This document shows positions 58,557 to 64,000 of a stretch of 64,000 bases of DNA, piece by piece. The position numbers and the translations under genes are program-made. The notes beneath the pieces were generated by a model. That model did no database searches. It had not been told where the DNA came from and worked only from the letters and a program-made list of their open reading frames with translations. Positions within the stretch are counted from its first letter, which is position 1. Each line of letters opens with the position of its first letter. Where the stretch lies: positions 10,753,853-10,817,852 of the forward strand of contig RPFO01000213.1 in NCBI GenBank assembly GCA_009746045.1, read 5' to 3'. The DNA is from Mesostigma viride. Its lineage: Eukaryota; Streptophyta; Mesostigmatophyceae; Mesostigmatales; Mesostigmataceae.

Positions 58557-59925
58557 ACAAAGTAGGCGAGCTCATCTCTTGGACTAGCTGGTCATATGTC
58601 AAAGGAGAGTGTGTAGCAAGGCTCCTGTGAGTTATGCCAATACTGCTGGGGTGCAACACAGCTGGAATCACCAAACTGGCTGCTGGGGGCACCTCCCCTT
58701 CATCCCATTTTACACCCTTGACCGGCTTGGCCCTGCACCTGATTGGAAATGTTGTCCTGAAATTTTCTAGGGGAATCATCCCCCAGCCATCTCTTCTCAG
58801 AGCTGTAGCTCTGATAGAAATCCCAGGATTGCCCAGAAAATTCTGACCCAAAATCACAGGGCCATCATAGTCCTCTAGGACAAGGAAGGTCACATCCACA
58901 CCCATGACAGGGGCAGTAACCTCTCCCAACACCCTTAGATGCGTCCTACCACTGAAATCAGACACCCAGGGGCAACTTGGTTCTCCGACCAGCAGTTCTC
59001 CTGTATGCTGAGGTCCCATGACAGAAACCTGTGCATTGGTATCTATTTCCATGGCAGCTACCTCAGGTTCATCCAACTGGACAAGCTTGGACACCTTAGG
59101 CTCCTTCTTGGCTCTTTGCAAAGCCTGTACAATATCTGATAGACGCACACCCCTAGGCCTGGTGTCGGGCCGTTCCGGAGGTGCAGCCTGTCCGCCTGCT
59201 TGCCCAACCACCGTATGTGAAGGTACCCCAGGGGCCGGGCCAGGGTCACCCTGAGGGCTCGATACAGCTGTAGCACCCTGATCAGGAAGCTCCACGTCAC
59301 CCCCGCCTTGTACACCAACGGGCACCTGGAAGAGGTCTCCTTGATTACCTCCCCGGGGACGGATCTTTGACCAGGACAGACGGTGCACTGCTTGGGAGCC
59401 ATCAATGGCCACCCAGCACTTATGGCCAGCGGCTTCTACTCGGGTCACCACCCCATCATGCCAGCTGCCACGTTTCCCTGGAAAGCTTGGCTCCTTCCAC
59501 ACAACAACCTGTTGTCCAACGTTAGGTTCTAGGACACTCCAGCCCTTGTCTTTCTGCCTCAGCTTGAGGAACTTGGCCTCTAGCTTCTCCTTCCATGCCT
59601 GCTCAGCATCAGCTGGCAGCATCCTGGTGTGCAGCATAAGAGGATTGATGGCAATGTCACCAAAGAACATGGGAGTCCTGAGGTTCAGCCTATCCTCCAC
59701 AGAACGTAGCCATGCAGATGTCACAATGGCAGACGACGTCCTTGGAATCCTCTCCACCAGCAGCACAGTCTTGATCTCTTGGATGGCTCTCTCCACAACC
59801 CCTTGCTGGCCGTGGCTCTCCCTGGGTGTAATCAGCAACTCTGGAAATTCTGGCAGGTTCTCACAGCACTCAAACTGAATGTCACACTGCAGCAACTCCA
59901 ACCCAGGGTACCTGCTCCTTGTCAA
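58450..59925 (-). CDS. pol: Element I integrase end, protease-like domain and RT start in one frame
   Basis: An open frame of 491 residues. Residues 1-110 are the back half of the integrase core (CDIQFECCENLP, RESHGQQGVVERAIQEIK) and about 125-205 its C-terminal module (VGQQVVVWKEPSFPGKRGSW, VHRLSWSKIRPR). A Pro/Gly-rich linker follows. About 290-380 form the retropepsin-like domain (MEIDTNAQVSVM, SDFSGRTHLRVLGE, VILGQNFLGNPG). The tail begins the RT region (LVQEMSSPTLFEAWKLAFSK). One frame thus shows integrase before protease in this lineage too. Confidence 0.86.
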   Translation of the reverse strand: MTRSRYPGLELLQCDIQFECCENLPEFPELLITPRESHGQQGVVERAIQEIKTVLLVERIPRTSSAIVTSAWLRSVEDRLNLRTPMFFGDIAINPLMLHTRMLPADAEQAWKEKLEAKFLKLRQKDKGWSVLEPNVGQQVVVWKEPSFPGKRGSWHDGVVTRVEAAGHKCWVAIDGSQAVHRLSWSKIRPRGGNQGDLFQVPVGVQGGGDVELPDQGATAVSSPQGDPGPAPGVPSHTVVGQAGGQAAPPERPDTRPRGVRLSDIVQALQRAKKEPKVSKLVQLDEPEVAAMEIDTNAQVSVMGPQHTGELLVGEPSCPWVSDFSGRTHLRVLGEVTAPVMGVDVTFLVLEDYDGPVILGQNFLGNPGISIRATALRRDGWGMIPLENFRTTFPIRCRAKPVKGVKWDEGEVPPAASLVIPAVLHPSSIGITHRSLATHSPLTYDQLVQEMSSPTLFEAWKLAFSKALEEWLQFECAACTNRQTSPSIKEA

Positions 59926-60573
59926 CTTCAGAGCAGCTAGGCTTCTCCATGTCAGGCAGGATCTCTAGGGTCTTGTACTTGGTATATCTGTCCACTGCCA
60001 CCAGCAGCTTCAAACCCCTGATTCTCTGAATATCTACCTGCACATGGCCTGGCTGCAAAATAGGAGACCTGGCATGAGACTGCTTGGGCTTTCTAGCAAC
60101 TAGCCTGCACTTGCAAGCTTGAGCAACCTATTGGCAGATGGAGTACAACTCACTTCCTCCCAGCCGTCTAGCAACTTGCAAAGACTGAGCTGCATGGCCA
60201 AACATGGTATGCAACCTTGAGGCAATGTCATACAAGAGAGAAAATCTTTTATTGGTTTTATTAGCACTCAAGGTATGTACAGATCCCTTATGTACAGGAG
60301 GCACCAGGGTCGTGCCTGTCAGACTGTCTCCAGCCCTATCCTCATCCTGACCATCCTGTGCCAGTCCTGCACGGTCAGAATGCTTCTGAGATCCACCTGG
60401 GTCCACAGCACCAGGTCCTACCTCAGGCTCAGCACCGCCATGGCGGGCACGTTGGCGAGTAACCACTGCAGCTACAGCTGGCATACTCTCTGTGGTAACC
60501 AAGCTTGCCCCATCGTGTCCAATAGGCTCTGTCACTAGAGCATGGGGCTGCCCCTCACTGCCGTCACTAGCAG
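59926..60573 (-). pseudogene. Element I pre-integrase region
   Basis: Contains ASRLHTMFGHAAQSLQVARR, the His-rich start of a copia pre-integrase zinc domain, after a low-complexity acidic stretch. It links gag with the integrase frame. About one or two breaks. Confidence 0.65.
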
Positions 60574-61832
60574 CTACATTACACACCCCTGGGGGCACCC
60601 TCCAGGGTTCAGGGATGTGTGCAGGCTCAAGTCAATGATCAGCAGCATTGCCCAATTGCCCTTATCCTGGGATGGACCAGCCTTCTCCTTGCTGCCACCC
60701 TGAGCTGGCTTGCTCTGACCTTCCTGCCTCAGGTACGAGGGACACTCATTCCTGAAGTGACCCTTCCCTTGGCAGAAATAACATTCCACCTGACTGATGT
60801 CCCGTGAGGTCCCACTGCTGGGCCCAGCCTTGGGAGGACCACCCACCCTCTTGAAGTCAAACTGGGACTGTGGATGCCCCGACTTTGGAGGTGTCCCCCG
60901 TCTAGCCATTCTGCCACGCCCCCTCCTGGACCTTCCTCGACCCCTAGAAGAGGTCTCAGGCCCCCTCGAGGACGCTGGGCCCCCGTGGCCCGATCCCCTC
61001 ATGGACTTGACTGCAGGTTCAGCTGCCTCCTCGTCCCCTTGACGTGGGCGCTTACCGCCTACATACTTGCCGCTGAAACACTCATACAGCTGGTCCGTCA
61101 TGGCCGCCCAGCCATGGACTTGGCGCATGTGGATGGTCACGTTGTCCATCGTGACAGGATCCAGCTGCAGCGACTTGAGAAAGTCGCCCATGGCCATCCG
61201 GTCTGCAACGAAGAACCCTTTGGCCATGGCGTCCTCCCTCAGCTTGACAAAGTCTTCAAAGGCGTGGACCACTAGCTGCCCCTTGATGGGCTTGTAGTCC
61301 AGGTACTCTTGCTTCAGGTGAGAACCATCTATATGGTCCTCTTATCACTCAGGAACACCCTGAGTCGCGTCATAAACGCAGTCCAGGTGTCCCCCGCTGT
61401 GTGTCGCTCCCGGACGAACTTGAACAGCCGCCTTGCCGACTGCCTTATGTAGGCACTAGACGCCAGGATGCGAAGCTTGTCACCGGTGTAGATGTCCGTG
61501 TACAAGTTCATGTCCTCTAACATCCTCTCAGCGTCCCGGGGCTGCCCATTGTCCTTGATGGACTGAAACTGGCTTAGCACCGCGTACCCCTCGGCCACCG
61601 TCGGCCGCCTAGGTGCGGCTTGATCTGCGGCTGGCGCGTTCTGACCGCCCTGCGATCCTTGGCTCTGATCATCTGCCAGCGCAGCCTGGTCCCCCAGCGC
61701 CTGGCCTCCATCGCGCCCATCGCGTCCATCGCGCCCATCGCGTCCATCGCGTCCATCGCGTCCATCCATCCCAGCGCCGCGCCGCTCAAAGCCGATACCG
61801 CGCCCTCGTTGGTCAATAGCTCCCTCACTCAT
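60574..61832 (-). pseudogene. gag: Element I gag
   Basis: Starts at ATG 61832 (MSEGAIDQRGRG) with a run of Gly-Arg-Asp repeats, then a helical capsid-like domain (RPTVAEGYAVLSQFQSIKD, ASSAYIRQSARRLFKFVRE, WTAFMTRLRVFLSD) continuing to FVKLREDAMAKGFFVADR, a basic RG-rich region (SSRGRGRSRRGRGRM) and a zinc knuckle CYFCQGKGHFRNEC at about 60740-60785. About one break. Confidence 0.75.
61707..61768. repeat. 9-bp tandem repeat in element I gag
   Basis: Repeats of CATCGCGTC / CATCGCGCC, encoding the minus-strand Asp-Gly-Arg repeat. Confidence 0.85.
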
Positions 61833-61989
61833 GATGGCCCCTGTTCAGATCTGCTACAGCCAGCCAAGTGGCCAAGCAGCAATTAAAACAATATAAGCTA
61901 CTGAACAAGAAAGGAAAATGACAAGTGTTACCACTCAGTCAAGACCACCACGGTCACCCGCGGGCGCTTCCTGGTTCTCCTTGTCGCTG

Positions 61990-62922
61990 TCACTGTCGCT
62001 GTCGCTCACAACGATATAAGCTCTGGCACCCTGCTACCCGCTGCGCCGTCGTCGGCCCGCTGTCGGCCCGCGATGACAGCGTCGTCACCGTTAGTGTAGT
62101 AGACAGGTGACAACCCGTCGTTGGCACCCCGCGGATGACAGAGTCGTCACCGTTAGTATAGTAGACAGGTGACAACCCGTCGTTTCCACCCTGCGGGTTG
62201 TATCTTGGCACCTCGCGGTCGCCAAGCTCCTCGTCGCCTAGACCAGCGACCCCCACAGCTCCCACCTCAAGGTCACTGTCGTAACCCAGAGGGGCGAACT
62301 CCTCCCAACGCGTCACACGAACGCGAAGAGGTTGGAGCAGTTCCTGAAAAGGAACTCTCCCTCGCTCCGGAATCCTGCCGACTCGTGTCGCACGCTGACC
62401 TCCGGTGATGGCTTCCGCAGTCGCCTCGACCTCTGCCAGCCGCCTGTAGCGCTCCGCCCCGCGTCGCTCACGTCGAACTGGTCCCGCTGCAACTCCCTCG
62501 TCGCCAATTACGCCTGCGAACGTACGTTGTACACCCGCACCCGCTGCTGCCTGCACTAACTCGTGTCGCACCGCACCAGCTGGCTCCGCAGCTTCTCCTC
62601 GCCTGGCCGCCAACTCCGCACGCACCCGGTCAACTAAGGCTGTAATCACAGTCTGGATCCCGACCAGACCGTGCAGCTCTTGCTCGATGTCGTCGACGTT
62701 CCGGTGTGCCGGAATGACGATGGTTCGGACGTGCTGCAGAATGCGCTCCCAATCCTCGACCTGGTCGTCGACGAATTGCACAAAGTTGCGATTAACAGGT
62801 GGACGATCTGCAAGCAATAAAGATAAATCTCGAACCACACGACGCAATTCAGGCGAAATGGAACCACCAGCAGACTGCCGAGGAAACCGGAAATTCTGCT
62901 GCCGTTGTTCTTCCTGCACCAT
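61990..62922 (-). CDS. Element I ORF1 of unknown function, upstream of gag
   Basis: 310 residues from ATG 62922 (MVQEEQRQQNFRF). Helical N-terminal half (ELRRVVRDLSLLLADR, FVDDQVEDWERILQHVRTIV, DDIEQELHGLVGIQTVITALV), an Ala/Arg/Glu-rich middle and an acidic Gly-rich tail. The last part is read from a 62-bp tandem duplication and may be low in constraint. No known domain. It is placed like ORF1 of B and E. Confidence 0.55.
   Translation of the reverse strand: MVQEEQRQQNFRFPRQSAGGSISPELRRVVRDLSLLLADRPPVNRNFVQFVDDQVEDWERILQHVRTIVIPAHRNVDDIEQELHGLVGIQTVITALVDRVRAELAARRGEAAEPAGAVRHELVQAAAGAGVQRTFAGVIGDEGVAAGPVRRERRGAERYRRLAEVEATAEAITGGQRATRVGRIPERGRVPFQELLQPLRVRVTRWEEFAPLGYDSDLEVGAVGVAGLGDEELGDREVPRYNPQGGNDGLSPVYYTNGDDSVIRGVPTTGCHLSTTLTVTTLSSRADSGPTTAQRVAGCQSLYRCERQRQ
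62072..62195. repeat. 62-bp tandem duplication in element I
   Basis: Two units (62072-62133 and 62134-62195), each starting GATGACAG and containing GTAGACAGGTGACAACCCGT, differing at a few bases. Confidence 0.85.
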
Positions 62923-63357
62923 TCGACACCTGACGAGCTTCTCGCGCCGTCAACGCTGCACGCAGCAAACAGCAACGACCCTCCTGGTCGTTCCGTCGAG
63001 ACTGCTTGTAATTTGAGTTAACGTTTTTAAACGCAATGTATAGGATATGGTTGCAATGCAGCAATGTGTGAATATGGTTGGAACGGAGCTTTGTTAAAAA
63101 TTGGATAATGCTACAGCGCTCACACGCTTGAGGCTTGTGCACGAGTTTGCCAAGTCAAGGCAACACACGTGAGGCGGGCTCGCAAGAGATCTGCCCAATT
63201 GGCACTGGCCTATTCTTTATATACTAAAAATATAATTACTTACAGCAGAGTGAAATCACTCAAACCAAAGCAAACGCCCAGCTATAAACCTATATACAGA
63301 GCCATGTCAAAGCTCTATACTACGATAAGACCAATGGAAACGCCTAACGGGAGGAAC
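62923..63357. other. Unassigned stretch between element I and the LINE-like fragment
   Basis: No gene seen. Minus-strand TATATAAAG at 63215-63223 and AGTTAACG at 63016 may be parts of the missing 5' LTR of I, but a matching LTR end was not found. Confidence 0.35.
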
Positions 63358-63936
63358 CTAATAGCCCTGCTGCACCGCAAAATCAGCCCGCGTACGGCGG
63401 AGCATGATGTCAGCCATGGCCCGAGTCAGCGCCACCGACAAGCGCTGACGCCAATATGACGTCCAGGTCCGCGCCGACCATGGGGCCCGCTGGCCCTCCA
63501 GGTCCAGCCGGTCCTCCCGGAGCCGGCAACACTCCTTGAAGAAGGCGGAGGTCAGGGGCCCCATGGCCCCAAACTCCTCCAGGACAAAGGGCACCACACG
63601 ATGGTGCCCGACGTCGCCGTAGGCCAGGAGCTTGGCCCGCTCCGCCCGGTCCGCCGTGTAACCTGCCGTGAGGGAGGCCCCAGCCACGTGGCTAAGAGCC
63701 AAGGGCCGCGCCACCGAAACGTCAATAAGCAGATGCCGGCCACCCCCCTCAAAGTCCAGCACCACGATGTCAGGCCGGTGGTTGGGGGAATAGAAGGCAG
63801 CGCCATCCGCATCCTCGGACCGGATGTCTTTATATACTTGTGCACTGTGTGTCAGGATTTTAGATAATCCTGGTTGTGCCCGTTTGCTAGCCCATGTAAT
63901 GTTGTGGCCAACTTTCTGTAAACGGGGGAATAATTA
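63358..63936 (-). pseudogene. C-terminal fragment of a LINE-like protein with PD-(D/E)XK-type nuclease motif
   Basis: Minus-strand open frame from about 63936 (upstream in-frame stop TAA at about 63939-63937) to the stop at 63358; no ATG near its start, so it is a fragment. Motifs: RPDIVVLDF, then LLIDVSVARPL and ERAKLLAYGD, which fit the PD...D-x-x...K layout of a restriction-like nuclease, followed by FVLEEFGAMGPLTSAFF and a basic helical end closing ADFAVQQGY. Such a C-terminal domain is found in some algal and plant-lineage non-LTR retrotransposon proteins, from memory. No RT is present in the window; the remainder would lie beyond 64 kb if it exists. Alternative: end of another retroelement polyprotein. 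Confidence 0.5.
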
Positions 63937-64000
63937 GGAATGCGTCCTTAATAATCGCTTCCGCCCACCGTATTTCTGGCCAAGATTGTGAGGGCTAGGT
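63937..64000. other. Window edge, nothing recognised
   Basis: The last 64 bases hold no feature I can support. Confidence 0.3.

Larger units (their letters stand above)
57846..62922 (-). mobile_element. Element I: Ty1/copia-like retrotransposon, third lineage, truncated in window by F
   Basis: Minus-strand element related to B and C/E but clearly distinct. Order: ORF1 (62922-61990), gag (61832-60574), integrase, protease-like, RT. At 57846 F interrupts its RT; the rest of I should lie left of the window. The 5' LTR was not identified: AGTTAACG at 63016 resembles the start of B- and C-type LTRs and a TATATAAAG box lies on the minus strand at 63215-63223, but no second boundary was found, so the end may extend past 62922. 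A few breaks are visible; it is the oldest layer of the stack. Confidence 0.8.

Noticed and set aside
62923-63357. A 5' LTR for element I
   Set aside because: A plausible inner edge and TATA box exist, but no outer edge or repeat partner is visible, so it is not called.

Overview
The window is eukaryotic and almost wholly transposable: I find no host gene, rRNA, tRNA or CRISPR array. From base 1 to about 63.0 kb it is one stack of retroelements inserted into each other; a broken LINE-like end follows at 63.36-63.94 kb. Element content (chromodomain-bearing Ty3/gypsy, Ty1/copia, a Kangaroo/PAT-like tyrosine-recombinase retroelement) and LTRs rich in CACGTG boxes suggest a large repeat-rich genome, perhaps of a green-lineage alga. 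That assignment is an inference of low confidence.

Nesting, outermost first. Copia element I (minus, 57846 to about 62.9 kb, its 3' half lying left of the window) was hit by gypsy chromovirus F (plus, ending at 57845). F was hit three times: by copia C (plus, ending 33166, its 5' half left of the window), by an unclassified element G (35740-42903, itself carrying the tyrosine-recombinase element H, 37092-42478), and by copia E (minus, 45564-54016, same family as C). C was hit by copia B (minus, 160-29456). B was hit by two gypsy copies of the F family, A (plus, 712-11465) and D (minus, 11937-22715). Perfect target-site duplications support A (GAGGG), D (CTTGG), B (AAGGT) and E (AATAG); G has a possible CTAA. 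LTR pairs of A, B and D are nearly identical, so these insertions are recent; F and I are older.

The gypsy family (A, D, F) has the layout LTR - ORF0 - gag - protease/RT/RNase H - integrase with chromodomain - ORF3 - LTR. ORF0 matches the RNase H1 hybrid-binding / caulimovirus viroplasmin domain. ORF3 is a large protein of unknown function in the position where retroviruses keep env. A splice-donor-like site sits just upstream of ORF0 and an acceptor-like site just upstream of ORF3. D looks whole, A has a handful of breaks, F has more.

The three copia lineages (B, C/E, I) share an odd plan: a novel ORF1, then gag with a zinc knuckle, integrase, a retropepsin-like domain, RT and RNase H. The protease-like domain therefore lies between integrase and RT, not ahead of integrase as in described Ty1/copia elements. 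The LTR ends of B and C/E read AG...CT. H has split direct repeats (A1 ... B1 A2 B2) and one long RT / RNase H / tyrosine-recombinase ORF with an internal 2A-like NPGP motif. The most novel content is the copia domain order and the two extra ORFs of the gypsy family.
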